A DNA stretch of 64,000 bases from JASGCP01 sp965263285 (GTDB lineage Bacteria > Bacteroidota > Bacteroidia > Chitinophagales > Chitinophagaceae): assembly GCA_965263285.1 (NCBI GenBank), contig CBDHHD010000016.1, positions 558,001-622,000 on the forward strand, in the 5' to 3' direction. The notes under the pieces were generated by a model. The model was given only the letters and a program-made list of their open reading frames with translations, searched no databases and was not told the DNA's origin. Positions 18,400 through 25,884 of the stretch are shown in pieces; the first letter of the stretch is position 1; each line of letters starts with the position of its first letter. Made by a program: the position numbers and the translations under genes.

Positions 18400-18993
18400 A
18401 TGATGAAAACAGAATACACATTAACTATCTATGGAGAAAATCATATTGGATTATTAAATAAAATATCTACTTTATTTACACGCAGAAAGCTGAACATTGA
18501 AAGCTTTAGTACATCACCATGTGAAGTAGAAAATGTATATCGCTTTACAATTGTAATCGTTGAAACGGCAGAAATAGTGAGAAAGTTATGCAAGCAAATA
18601 GAAAAAATTATCGATGTATTAAAAGTATATTTTAATACCAATAATGAAATAGTATGGCAAGAAATGGCATTGTATAAAGTAGCTACAAATGTCATCGCAA
18701 AAGATATAGTAGTAGAGCGATTATCTCATCAATATGGGGCTCGCGTAGTAGTTATTCGAACTGATTTTGTAGTATTAGAAGTAACAGGGCAAAAAACAGA
18801 AATTGATCGTATGACCGAATATCTACAACCTTTTGGATTAATAGAATTTGTTCGCACAGGACGAATTGCTATTATTAAATCAAGTCATGGTTTTCATGAT
18901 AAAATAAAAGAATTCAATAGGTTACAACCTAGCAAAGAAATGGTCAAACAAAATACTTTTCTAAACAAAAACAAAGAAGTGTTCTCAATGTAG
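18400..18993 (+). CDS. ilvN: Acetolactate synthase, small (regulatory) subunit
   Basis: The 197-residue protein opens with an ACT domain: YTLTIYGENHIGLLNKI and FTRRKLNIESFSTSP (about residues 5-40), the valine-binding module of IlvH/IlvN. A second ferredoxin-like domain follows at VVIRTDFVVLEVTGQKTE. It binds IlvB and confers feedback control by branched-chain amino acids. It starts 11 bases after ilvB. A Met pair at the start (ATGATG) leaves the exact first residue open by one codon. Confidence 0.94.
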   Translation: MMKTEYTLTIYGENHIGLLNKISTLFTRRKLNIESFSTSPCEVENVYRFTIVIVETAEIVRKLCKQIEKIIDVLKVYFNTNNEIVWQEMALYKVATNVIAKDIVVERLSHQYGARVVVIRTDFVVLEVTGQKTEIDRMTEYLQPFGLIEFVRTGRIAIIKSSHGFHDKIKEFNRLQPSKEMVKQNTFLNKNKEVFSM

Positions 18994-19001
18994 TAATTTT
19001 G
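18994..19001 (+). promoter_or_regulatory. Possible internal promoter box before ilvC
   Basis: TAATTTTG fits TAnnTTTG and lies in the only sizeable gap of the operon (53 bp), 45 bases before the ilvC start. ilvC may thus also be transcribed alone. Confidence 0.35.
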
Positions 19002-19046
19002 CAGTTGAAAAAAATTATATTTTTTATTTAATTAAATTGATTATTT

Positions 19047-20093
19047 ATGGCACAATTAAAATTTGGACATCTTGAAGAATCAGTGGTTACCCGTGATGAG
19101 TTTCCATTGTCAAAAGCAAAAGAAATATTAAAAGATGAAGTGATAGCAGTAATTGGATATGGAGTACAAGGCCCAGGGCAATCTCTTAATATGAAAGATA
19201 ATGGATTAAAAGTGATTATAGGACAAAGGCAAAATTCGAAGAGTTGGGACAAAGCAATAAAAGATGGATGGGAACCAGGTAAAACATTGTTTGAAATTGA
19301 AGAGGCGGCTCAAAAAGGAACCATTATATTTAATTTATTAAGCGATGCTGCTCAAATTAAACAATGGGATATATTAAAAAAACACCTTACCAAAGGAAAA
19401 GCACTCTATTTTTCTCATGGATTTGGTATTACTTTTAAAGAACAAACCCATATCATTCCCCCTGCAGATATTGATGTTATCTTAGTGGCACCTAAAGGAT
19501 CGGGGACTTCTCTTCGTAGGTTATTTTTAGAAGGTCGCGGGTTAAATAGTAGCTATTCTGTTTTTCAAGACGCTACAGGAAAAGCATTGAATAGGGCATT
19601 GGCCATTGGCATTGCCGTAGGAAGTGGCTATCTATTTGAAACAACATTTAAAAGAGAAGTGTATAGTGATTTAACAGGAGAACGAGGTACGCTTATGGGT
19701 GCTATCCAAGGCATCTTTGCGGCACAATACCAAGTGCTAAGAGACAATGGCCATACCCCATCCGAAGCATTTAATGAGACAGTAGAAGAGTTAACAGAAT
19801 CTCTCATGCCATTGGTTGCTGAGAACGGTATGGATTGGATGTACGCTAACTGCTCTGCCACTGCACAAAGAGGAGCATTGGATTGGTGGAAAAAATTTAG
19901 AGATGCTACCTTACCCGTGTTTAAGGATTTATATGCAAGTGTTGCTAAAGGTGCAGAAGCACAACGAGCCATTGACTTTAATAGCTCTCCTAATTACCGA
20001 GCCAACTTAGAAAAAGAATTAAAAGAATTAGAAGAAAGTGAGATGTGGCAAGCAGGAAAAGTGGTACGAACGCTAAGACCCAAAAAGAAATAG
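19047..20093 (+). CDS. ilvC: Ketol-acid reductoisomerase
   Basis: IlvC isomerises and reduces acetolactate with NAD(P)H. The 348-residue protein has the Rossmann motif IGYGVQGPGQSLN (about 33-45), then IGQRQNSKSWDKA, whose residues after the second strand set the cofactor preference. KGSGTSLRRLFLEGRG and FETTFKREVYSDLTGERG (Mg-binding Asp and Glu) lead to the C-terminal helical knot with MYANCSATAQRGALDWW. The family variant is the one common in Bacteroidota. It is the last gene of the operon and ends before a strong hairpin. Confidence 0.96.
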   Translation: MAQLKFGHLEESVVTRDEFPLSKAKEILKDEVIAVIGYGVQGPGQSLNMKDNGLKVIIGQRQNSKSWDKAIKDGWEPGKTLFEIEEAAQKGTIIFNLLSDAAQIKQWDILKKHLTKGKALYFSHGFGITFKEQTHIIPPADIDVILVAPKGSGTSLRRLFLEGRGLNSSYSVFQDATGKALNRALAIGIAVGSGYLFETTFKREVYSDLTGERGTLMGAIQGIFAAQYQVLRDNGHTPSEAFNETVEELTESLMPLVAENGMDWMYANCSATAQRGALDWWKKFRDATLPVFKDLYASVAKGAEAQRAIDFNSSPNYRANLEKELKELEESEMWQAGKVVRTLRPKKK

Positions 20094-20145
20094 AAAAAAT
20101 ATGGAATAGATTATTCAACTAAAATATATTTTTTTGCAAAAACAC

Positions 20146-20175
20146 AAAAAGAGACTACCATATTTGTCTCTTTTT
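20146..20175. terminator. Bidirectional terminator between ilvC and pyrB
   Basis: A perfect 10-bp stem (AAAAAGAGAC and GTCTCTTTTT) with a 10-base loop and T-runs on both sides ends the leu-ilv operon and the convergent pyrB gene. Confidence 0.85.
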
Positions 20176-20207
20176 TTATTTATTCATTTTAATGAAGGCT
20201 AATTTTT

Positions 20208-21137
20208 TTATGCTTTTATATTGGTAGCAAGTAAATACAAAACAGACATACGAATAGCTACTCCATTTTCTACTTGATCTAAAATAATAGAATAAGGCCC
20301 ATCAGCCACATCGCTATCAATTTCTACCCCCCTATTAATAGGGCCAGGATGCATGATGATAATGTCTTTATTAAGTTTTTCTATCATTGACTTTTTAATA
20401 CCATATTTTAAATTATATTCTCTAAGCGATGAGAACAATGGTTGTTTCTGTCGCTCTAATTGAATGCGCAATACATTTGCTACATCACACCACTGTAAAG
20501 CTTTATGTAAATCATACTCCACACGAATATCAAATGCTTTTGAAGCAAAGGGAGGGATAAGTGTAGGAGGTCCACATACAGTTACCTCAGCACCCATCTT
20601 TTTTAGTAAATAAATATTACTTAATGCTACCCTACTATGTAAAATATCTCCAATGAGTACCACCTTGGTGCTTTTTAATGTTTTTCGTTTTTCTATAATA
20701 GAATAAGCATCTAGAAGCGCTTGGGTAGGATGCTCATTTGTGCCATCCCCCGCATTAACAATAACAGCAGGAGTATGTTGTGATAAGAAATGAGGACTTC
20801 CCGTAGATGCATGCCGTACCACTACCATATCTACTTTCATACGCAATATATTATTTACAGTATCCAACAAGCTCTCTCCTTTGGCTGATGAGGAAGTACT
20901 CACGCTAAAATTAAGAGCTGTTGCCCCTAATCTCTTTTCTGCCAATTCAAATGACATACGCGTACGAGTAGAATTCTCATAAAATAAATTAACAATATTA
21001 ATATCTCGTAAGGAAAGCACTTGTTTGATAGGTCGTTGTAATACTTCTTTAAATTCAATAGCTGTATCTAAAAAAAGCTGAATATCAGACGGGGTCAAAT
21101 CTTTAATACCCAAGAGATGTTTAGTAGAAAGTTGCAT
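20208..21137 (-). CDS. pyrB: Aspartate carbamoyltransferase catalytic chain
   Basis: PyrB joins carbamoyl phosphate and aspartate in pyrimidine synthesis. The 309-residue length is normal. The carbamoyl-phosphate loop FYENSTRTRMSFELAEKRLG lies at about residues 53-72, HPTQALLDAYSI at about 136-147, and MHPGPINRGVEI at about 261-272. Neither the regulatory pyrI nor pyrC is adjacent, so this is a stand-alone unit. The ATG at 21137 follows a TATCTTTG box by ten bases. Confidence 0.96.
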   Translation of the reverse strand: MQLSTKHLLGIKDLTPSDIQLFLDTAIEFKEVLQRPIKQVLSLRDINIVNLFYENSTRTRMSFELAEKRLGATALNFSVSTSSSAKGESLLDTVNNILRMKVDMVVVRHASTGSPHFLSQHTPAVIVNAGDGTNEHPTQALLDAYSIIEKRKTLKSTKVVLIGDILHSRVALSNIYLLKKMGAEVTVCGPPTLIPPFASKAFDIRVEYDLHKALQWCDVANVLRIQLERQKQPLFSSLREYNLKYGIKKSMIEKLNKDIIIMHPGPINRGVEIDSDVADGPYSIILDQVENGVAIRMSVLYLLATNIKA

Positions 21138-21147
21138 AATGAATCAA

Positions 21148-21155
21148 CAAAGATA
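21148..21155 (-). promoter_or_regulatory. Putative -7 box of pyrB
   Basis: TATCTTTG on the minus strand, ten bases before the pyrB ATG, fits TAnnTTTG exactly. Confidence 0.5.
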
Positions 21156-21204
21156 ATTTTTTTTTTATACTATATCAATTGATAGTGAAAAAAGATACAA
21201 AATT

Positions 21205-21419
21205 GGCTACATCCTTTTTTAAGGTGCTAAAAGAAATACAGTTGTAACTACTTAGTTAACTCAATAGGTTTAATTAAGTGTATTGATAATAGAGTAATTA
21301 TAAGTATGAAAATAATAGGAAGTATCTGAGGGCAGTCCTCATCAGATATTTCCTATTATTTCCATGTTTATATTTATTTAATAATCCATGCTTCCTGCAC
21401 CTCAAAAAAAGATGTAGCC
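21205..21419. repeat. Short internally deleted copy of the inner repeat element
   Basis: It is bounded by GGCTACATCCTTTTTTAAGG and its approximate reverse complement ending AAAAAAAGATGTAGCC. The outer ISL3-type ends and the central palindrome are absent. It includes GTAACTACTTAGTTAACTC, also seen in inverted form at 58632-58650, and GAGGGCAGTCCTCATCAG from the full element. No target duplication is seen. Confidence 0.75.
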
Positions 21420-21463
21420 ATACTATCTAATTCTGAGGCAATTTGTTCTAATGCAACTTTCAT
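21420..21463 (-). pseudogene. N-terminal stub of an unknown gene, cut by a repeat
   Basis: An ATG at 21463 opens a frame reading MKVALEQIASELDSM, which then runs into the repeat at 21419 and stops soon after. Only 14-15 native residues remain. The parent protein is not recognisable. Confidence 0.3.
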
Positions 21464-21704
21464 AATTTATTGATTTAAGGGTTATAAAATATTTGCAAAT
21501 TATCTAATTTTTTAAAAGCCCTTTTACACACTTTTATGAACACTACCTACGCAACATATATTCATTAGGCAAATACACATCCACTATCTTTCTATTATCT
21601 TCTTTTGTGTAGTATTTTGAATAAATGGTGTCTTTCTTTAATTGATAGTAATCTCTATCAGACACCCTGCCTTTGAAATATTGGACATGCTGTTGTACAA
21701 AAAT

Positions 21705-22264
21705 GGCATAACTAAATTTAGTGTGAGGAAAAATTTAGTTTACTAAAAGGCTACATCTTTTTTTGAGGTGCTGGAGGATATTTATATTTTTGTAATTGCT
21801 CATATATAGGTTCATCATTTATTTTTTATATCTTTTTCTTTCTTTTGTCTTGATACAAAAGAAAGAAACAAAGAAAAAATCAAGCCTGCAGATAAAGAGC
21901 TACAAAACTACGGCTCGCTACGCTAGCGAGAATGAATGGGAGGCGGTTAGGTATGAATCGTTATGATGAGCTTATCCATAGGTATCTTTTATGCAAATAC
22001 TTTATGCTCATCATAACGATTCATATATAAAAACTTCCGCCTCCACATTCTCGCTGGTCGCTTCGCTCACCTCGTTTTGTAACGCTCTTTATCTGAGGGC
22101 AGTCCTCATCAGATATTTCCTATTATTTCCATATTGTATATATATGTAATAATACATGCTTCCAGCACCTCAAAAAAAGATGTAGCCCATATAAAATTGT
22201 TTTTACAAATATCCATTTTATTTTGTATCTTTGCATACTCCTTCACACTAAATTTAGTTATGCC
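21705..22264 (+). mobile_element. Palindromic non-autonomous element, copy b (reference copy)
   Basis: This 560-bp element has about 24-bp terminal inverted repeats starting GGCATAACTAAATTTAG and is flanked by ACAAAAAT at 21697-21704 and 22265-22272. The paralogous gene at 24773-24790 shows the empty site with one ACAAAAAT, proving insertion with an 8-bp duplication, as ISL3 elements produce. Inside are a second inverted repeat (GGCTACATCTTTTTTTGAGG and its complement) and arms at 21884-21971 and 22006-22100 that are largely complementary, including a perfect 20-bp pair at 21952-21971 and 22006-22025. A hairpin CTTTCTTTTGT/ACAAAAGAAAG is also present. No coding capacity is credible. Confidence 0.93.
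22227..22234 (+). promoter_or_regulatory. Outward-facing promoter box at the element end
   Basis: TATCTTTG about 30 bases inside the right end points out of the element. The same box occurs in copies a, c and d and in the solo ends at 1591 and 8696. Confidence 0.4.
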
Positions 22265-22366
22265 ACAAAAATTAATATGCCTATCAATAACAAAAAAAAA
22301 ATTTTAATAGATAACATAATTATGATAACATAATTAGTTTTAAAAATGTATATAAAAAGATATTAC

Positions 22367-22397
22367 AAAAAGGCGCTTGTAATTACAAGCACCTTTT
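22367..22397 (-). terminator. Hairpin after precursor peptide 1
   Basis: AAAAGGTGCTTGTAATTACA and its near-complement form a 13-bp stem with one mismatch, followed by a T-run on the minus strand. It starts 14 bases after the precursor stop and lies before the next gene, so it probably ends most transcripts. Confidence 0.7.
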
Positions 22398-22410
22398 ACC
22401 GTTATGTATT

Positions 22411-22578
22411 TTATACTTCTCCACCTACTTCCCTGCCACCCGTATCGCCTTCAGCTCCTCCCCCTATTCCACCTGCAATGCACACAATCGTTCCCCCCAT
22501 AATACTATTTTTTAAATTTGTAGGTATTACATGCTTGGCGTTGAATTGCTCTAATGAAAATTTTGGTTTTTGTGTCAT
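22411..22578 (-). CDS. Precursor-like peptide 1 with Gly-Gly leader (cassette A)
   Basis: A 55-residue ORF with ATG at 22578. Residues 1-29 form a leader, MTQKPKFSLEQFNAKHVIPT, then NLKNSIMGG. The 26-residue C-terminal part reads TIVCIAGGIGGGAEGD then TGGREVGGEV: Gly-rich, acidic, with one Cys. Four such peptides in this window share the leader almost letter for letter while two of the cores are unrelated to this one. That split is typical of ribosomally made, cleaved peptides (bacteriocin or RiPP precursors), where the Gly-Gly marks the cleavage site. No maturation enzyme or C39 peptidase is nearby, so the final product is unknown. Its partner gene downstream is destroyed. Confidence 0.75.
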   Translation of the reverse strand: MTQKPKFSLEQFNAKHVIPTNLKNSIMGGTIVCIAGGIGGGAEGDTGGREVGGEV

Positions 22579-23094
22579 AAAATAAAAAATTAAAAGTTAA
22601 AAAATAAACCCTTTCTTTATCACTTGCTTTAAGGTAGATAAAACACCTTTTGCTCTCGTCTTAGTTAGTTGTTTTGGTTATACCTCTTTAATTATTATAG
22701 TAAACCACCTTTATCAAACATAGAAAACATTTCTTTATGAATAGAAATCAATCAAATTAGGATTGAACAGTCTATAATATGTATCGTTGATATAAGTCAA
22801 TTACTATTAAATAAAGTTGTGTAATAAAATTTTTAAATGCTAATTGCATTCGCAACTCTATTCTAAATTAAGCTAAGACAATTTTGGTTTTCGTAACATA
22901 AAATTAGATTTATAATTATTAAAATAAAGCGAGCCATTATCACTTGCTTTAAGGTAGATAAAACACCTTTTTTTATATTCGCTTGCAAGCCAAATAGAAA
23001 AAACATTTACAAATAAACTTTATTCACATGCAAAAATAGGTTAATTTTTTCAAAAAAAAATATATTTTGTTAATTTTTTGTTAAATAAACAATA
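22579..23094 (-). promoter_or_regulatory. Conserved upstream region of cassette A
   Basis: About 500 bp nearly identical to 25359-25884 and 27946-28452. It contains two direct copies of a 34-bp sequence starting TATCACTTGCTTTAAGG (22618-22651 and 22938-22971). It also holds a decayed precursor start at 22899 (MLRKPKLS then a stop). It presumably carries the promoter; the exact start is not identified. Confidence 0.6.
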
Positions 23095-24828
23095 TCATTC
23101 TACTCTCTCTCCCAATAACGCATATTTCCTCGCCTCATCCTCCTTGCCAATAGACGCATATAGTTTTGACAATAATATATAGCTGTGCGATAAATTAGGA
23201 TTTTTAAACATCAAAGGAATAGATATATAATTATCCCAATCACTTACCTCACTTGTATCAAATTGGTATTGAAATACTTGTTTCATAGTATTGTCATGCA
23301 TAAGGTAGTCAATCCATTTCTTTAAATACGCAATGCTCGCCTTTACTTTATAATGATGCGTAAAAGAGATATTGGCTAAATAATAATAATCAATAGGATG
23401 AGCAGGGTAAATAGATTCTATATTTCGATATGCATTTTCATAATTAGAGTCTAGTCCATATAGATCAATAAGAGGAATATATAAATAGTTGATCACTTTT
23501 ACATCTATGATATTATTTGCTAAAACACTCGTATATATATGATAATCTTCATCAGTAGATTGGGGTATTTGAGCAATGGCTCTTTTATAAAGTTGTATAG
23601 CTTCTTTATTGTCACCTATAATTGTTTTATAATAGTGTGCAAGCACACATAAATATGCAATAGTACGAGGTGCATTTTCTTGATAATAATCGAGTACCTT
23701 TTTCTCTTGTATCGTATCTTGATATAACACTATTGGCTCAAGAGTAGCAGCAGCAAGAATATAAACACTTATATCCATATCCATATCATATTTTTTCCAA
23801 CATTGTTTTACAGAATTAAACCACAAAAGAGTCGTTGCACTACTATCAATTGTCTTACCATACTCAAAACCAAAATCACTAGGATCCCATAACTGAGATT
23901 GCCATACTATTTTTACATAGTCCTTGTATATATAATCCATTGCCTTAGCAAAAGCGTAAGGTGCCATATTAGCATCATGTTCGGGATTCTCGTTTTCTAT
24001 ATCTAAGAAAGCATTTACACGATTGCTATGAATAGATTGCAAACTATCGTATATAGATTGTGCATAATGCTTAGAACCAAAATTATCTCCAGTACCAGAA
24101 ACCAGATATAGCGTAAATTGATAGTTACTGTCTTCACTAAGACACTGGCGAATATATTTGGTTTTAAAAAAATCCCCTAAAGGAATATAAGAATAAGGTA
24201 ATTTGAAATTAGGGTATGCCTCATAAGGCACATAATTATCTTTTGCAACTATTGTATTCGCAGGAGTAAATAAAACAAAAGCATTAAATAACTTTGTATG
24301 TTTCATTAAATAGATAGCATATTTAGAAGCGGTATAGTCTGTATTTACTACTAATGTTTTAAACGAAGCTGTATGATAGCGTTGATGAATATAAGGAATT
24401 AACTCCTGCGTAAAATAATCATTAAACAAAACAGCCGACTTACCTAAATAAGCATCCGTAGAATCGTTGTATATATCTACATTATTATTGTTTACGCTAA
24501 CAAAAATAGTAGGAGGCAACAATCCATTGTATGTCTTGTGTACAATACTATAGATATACAACTCTGGAAAATTATTATTCAGCAAATTACTATTCAACAA
24601 ATAGACAACTTGAAACTTTACATTAGAATAGGTATCAAAATTAAAGGGCAAATACACATCCACTATCTTTCTATTATCTTCTTTTGTGTGGTATTTTGAA
24701 TAAATGGTGTCTTTCTTTAATTGATAGTAATCTCTATCAGACACCCTGCCTTTGAAATATTGGGCATGCTGTTGTACAAAAATTAATATGCCTATCAATA
24801 ACAAAAAAAAATTTTTAATAGATAACAT
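23095..24828 (-). CDS. Secreted esterase-like protein with C-terminal TPR-like repeats (cassette B)
   Basis: The ATG at 24828 gives a 577-residue protein with a clear signal peptide (about residues 1-22, hydrophobic core FFLLLIGILIFV). The following 270 residues resemble the Fes/esterase-D alpha/beta hydrolase family: DTIYSKYHTKEDNRKIVDVYL, here cited to its 20th residue as DTIYSKYHTKEDNRKIVDVY, then FQVVYLLNS, TQELIPYIHQRYHT, and a His in NPEHDANMAPYAF where the catalytic His is expected. The nucleophile elbow GxSxG is not present; the position reads VVNTDYTASKYA. The C-terminal 200 residues look like helical repeats (EARKYALLGERVE at the end). A binding or immunity-like role is as likely as catalysis. 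Confidence 0.85.
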   Translation of the reverse strand: MLSIKNFFLLLIGILIFVQQHAQYFKGRVSDRDYYQLKKDTIYSKYHTKEDNRKIVDVYLPFNFDTYSNVKFQVVYLLNSNLLNNNFPELYIYSIVHKTYNGLLPPTIFVSVNNNNVDIYNDSTDAYLGKSAVLFNDYFTQELIPYIHQRYHTASFKTLVVNTDYTASKYAIYLMKHTKLFNAFVLFTPANTIVAKDNYVPYEAYPNFKLPYSYIPLGDFFKTKYIRQCLSEDSNYQFTLYLVSGTGDNFGSKHYAQSIYDSLQSIHSNRVNAFLDIENENPEHDANMAPYAFAKAMDYIYKDYVKIVWQSQLWDPSDFGFEYGKTIDSSATTLLWFNSVKQCWKKYDMDMDISVYILAAATLEPIVLYQDTIQEKKVLDYYQENAPRTIAYLCVLAHYYKTIIGDNKEAIQLYKRAIAQIPQSTDEDYHIYTSVLANNIIDVKVINYLYIPLIDLYGLDSNYENAYRNIESIYPAHPIDYYYLANISFTHHYKVKASIAYLKKWIDYLMHDNTMKQVFQYQFDTSEVSDWDNYISIPLMFKNPNLSHSYILLSKLYASIGKEDEARKYALLGERVE

Positions 24829-24866
24829 AATTATGAGTTTTAAAAATGTATATAAAAAGATATTAC

Positions 24867-24897
24867 AAAAAGGCACTTGTAATTACAAGCGCCTTTT
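24867..24897 (-). terminator. Hairpin between precursor 2 and the esterase-like gene
   Basis: The same stem as at 22367-22397 with one compensating change of mismatch (AAAAGGCGCTTGTAATTACA). A T-run follows on the minus strand. It lies 14 bases after the precursor stop and 39 bases before the next ATG, so it could set a high precursor-to-partner ratio. Confidence 0.7.
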
Positions 24898-24910
24898 ACC
24901 GTTATGTATT

Positions 24911-25072
24911 TTATACTTCTCCACCTACTTCCCTGCCACCCGTATCGCCTTCAGCTCCTACTCCACCTGCAATGCACACAATCGTTCCCCCCATAATACT
25001 ATTTTTTAAATTTGTAGGTATTACATGCTTAGCGTTAAATTGCTCTAATGAAAATTTTGGTTTTTGTGTCAT
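24911..25072 (-). CDS. Precursor-like peptide 2 with Gly-Gly leader (cassette B)
   Basis: A 53-residue ORF whose leader is identical to that of peptide 1 through the Gly-Gly. The core reads TIVCIAGGVGAEGD then TGGREVGGEV, differing from peptide 1 by one substitution and a two-residue deletion in the Gly run. The two are therefore recent duplicates. It is the second of two precursors in this cassette and is followed by a strong hairpin and the esterase-like gene. Plus-strand frames over this locus are shadows. Confidence 0.75.
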   Translation of the reverse strand: MTQKPKFSLEQFNAKHVIPTNLKNSIMGGTIVCIAGGVGAEGDTGGREVGGEV

Positions 25073-25121
25073 AAAATAAAAAATTAAAAGTTAAAAAATA
25101 AAATCATCTTTCTTTGGAAAA

Positions 25122-25148
25122 GTAGCATCTAAAAAAAACAGATGCTAC
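25122..25148 (-). terminator. Hairpin after precursor peptide 3
   Basis: GTAGCATCT and AGATGCTAC pair around a nine-base loop. A short T-run follows on the minus strand. The same GATGCTA stem recurs after precursor 4. Confidence 0.55.
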
Positions 25149-25196
25149 CTTCCGCAGAAATTTCAATTAACATAGAAAAACTATACTGATATCTTT

Positions 25197-25358
25197 TTAT
25201 TTATCAGTATCATCTTCAAATATAACTCTAAAAGGTTTTTGGCTACCAAATCCACCTTCAAATTTAAGAGTGCCACCTATCAATTGTTGTTGTGCTTTTG
25301 TAGGTATTACATGCTTAGCGTTAAATTGCTCTAATGAAAATTTTGGTTTTTGTGTCAT
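25197..25358 (-). CDS. Precursor-like peptide 3 with Gly-Gly leader (cassette B)
   Basis: A 53-residue ORF. Leader residues 1-20 equal those of peptides 1 and 2; the next block differs (KAQQQLIGG). The core reads TLKFEGGFGSQKPFRV then IFEDDTDK: no Cys, aromatic and acidic residues instead. It keeps the threonine right after Gly-Gly seen in all four peptides. The ATG at 25358 sits in the same context as the other starts (TTTTTTATTTTATG). It is the promoter-proximal member of cassette B. Confidence 0.75.
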   Translation of the reverse strand: MTQKPKFSLEQFNAKHVIPTKAQQQLIGGTLKFEGGFGSQKPFRVIFEDDTDK

Positions 25359-25884
25359 AAAATAAAAAATTTAAAGTTAAAAAATAAAATAAAACCTTTC
25401 TTTATCACTTGCTTTAAGGTAGATAAAACACCTTTTGCTCTCGTCTTAGTTAGTTGTTTTGGTTATACCTCTTTAATTATTATAGTAAACCACCTTTATC
25501 AAACATAGAAAACATTTCTTTATGAATAGAAATCAATCAAATTAGGATTGAGCAATCTATAGTATTATATCATTGATATAAGTCAATTACTATCAAATAA
25601 AAAAGTTGTGTAATAAAATTTTAAATGCTAATTGCATTTGCAACTCTATTCTAAATTAAGCTAAGACAATTTTGGTTTTCGTAACATAAAATTAGATTTA
25701 TAATTATTAAAATAAAGCGAGCCATTATCACTTGCTTTAAGGTAGATAAAACACCTTTTTTTATATTCGCTTGCAAGCCAAATAGAAAAAAAATTTACAA
25801 ATAAACTTTATTCAAATGCAAAAATAGTTTAATTTTTTAAAATAAAAAAATATATTTTGTTAATTTTTTGTTAAACAAATAATG
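25359..25884 (-). promoter_or_regulatory. Conserved upstream region of cassette B
   Basis: Homologous to 22579-23094. The 34-bp direct repeats lie at 25403-25436 and 25726-25759, and a decayed precursor start lies at 25687. The high similarity across cassettes, although mostly non-coding, points to recent duplication or retained regulatory function. Confidence 0.6.

Larger units (their letters stand above)
21568..22317 (-). pseudogene. Cassette A: disrupted esterase-like/TPR protein gene
   Basis: Bases 22317-22265 and 21704-21568 together match the first 60 or so codons of the 577-residue gene at 23095-24828: signal peptide, GRVSDRDYYQLKKDTIY and NRKIVDVYLP. Copy b of the palindromic element splits the signal peptide region, with an ACAAAAAT duplication on both sides. 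Downstream of about 21568 all similarity ends, so the remaining 90% of the gene is lost. It is the downstream gene of precursor peptide 1. Confidence 0.85.

Noticed and set aside
24752..25079. Plus-strand frames over the precursor genes (for example YVFYTSPPTSLPPVSPSAP)
   Set aside because: They are antisense to the minus-strand precursor peptides, whose leader conservation is at the protein level. The plus-strand frames have no family and vary in frame between copies.
25681..25700. Decayed precursor starts (22899, 25687, 28264) as live genes
   Set aside because: After about eight codons a stop follows in copies A and B and the frame is shifted in C; the leader cannot be completed.
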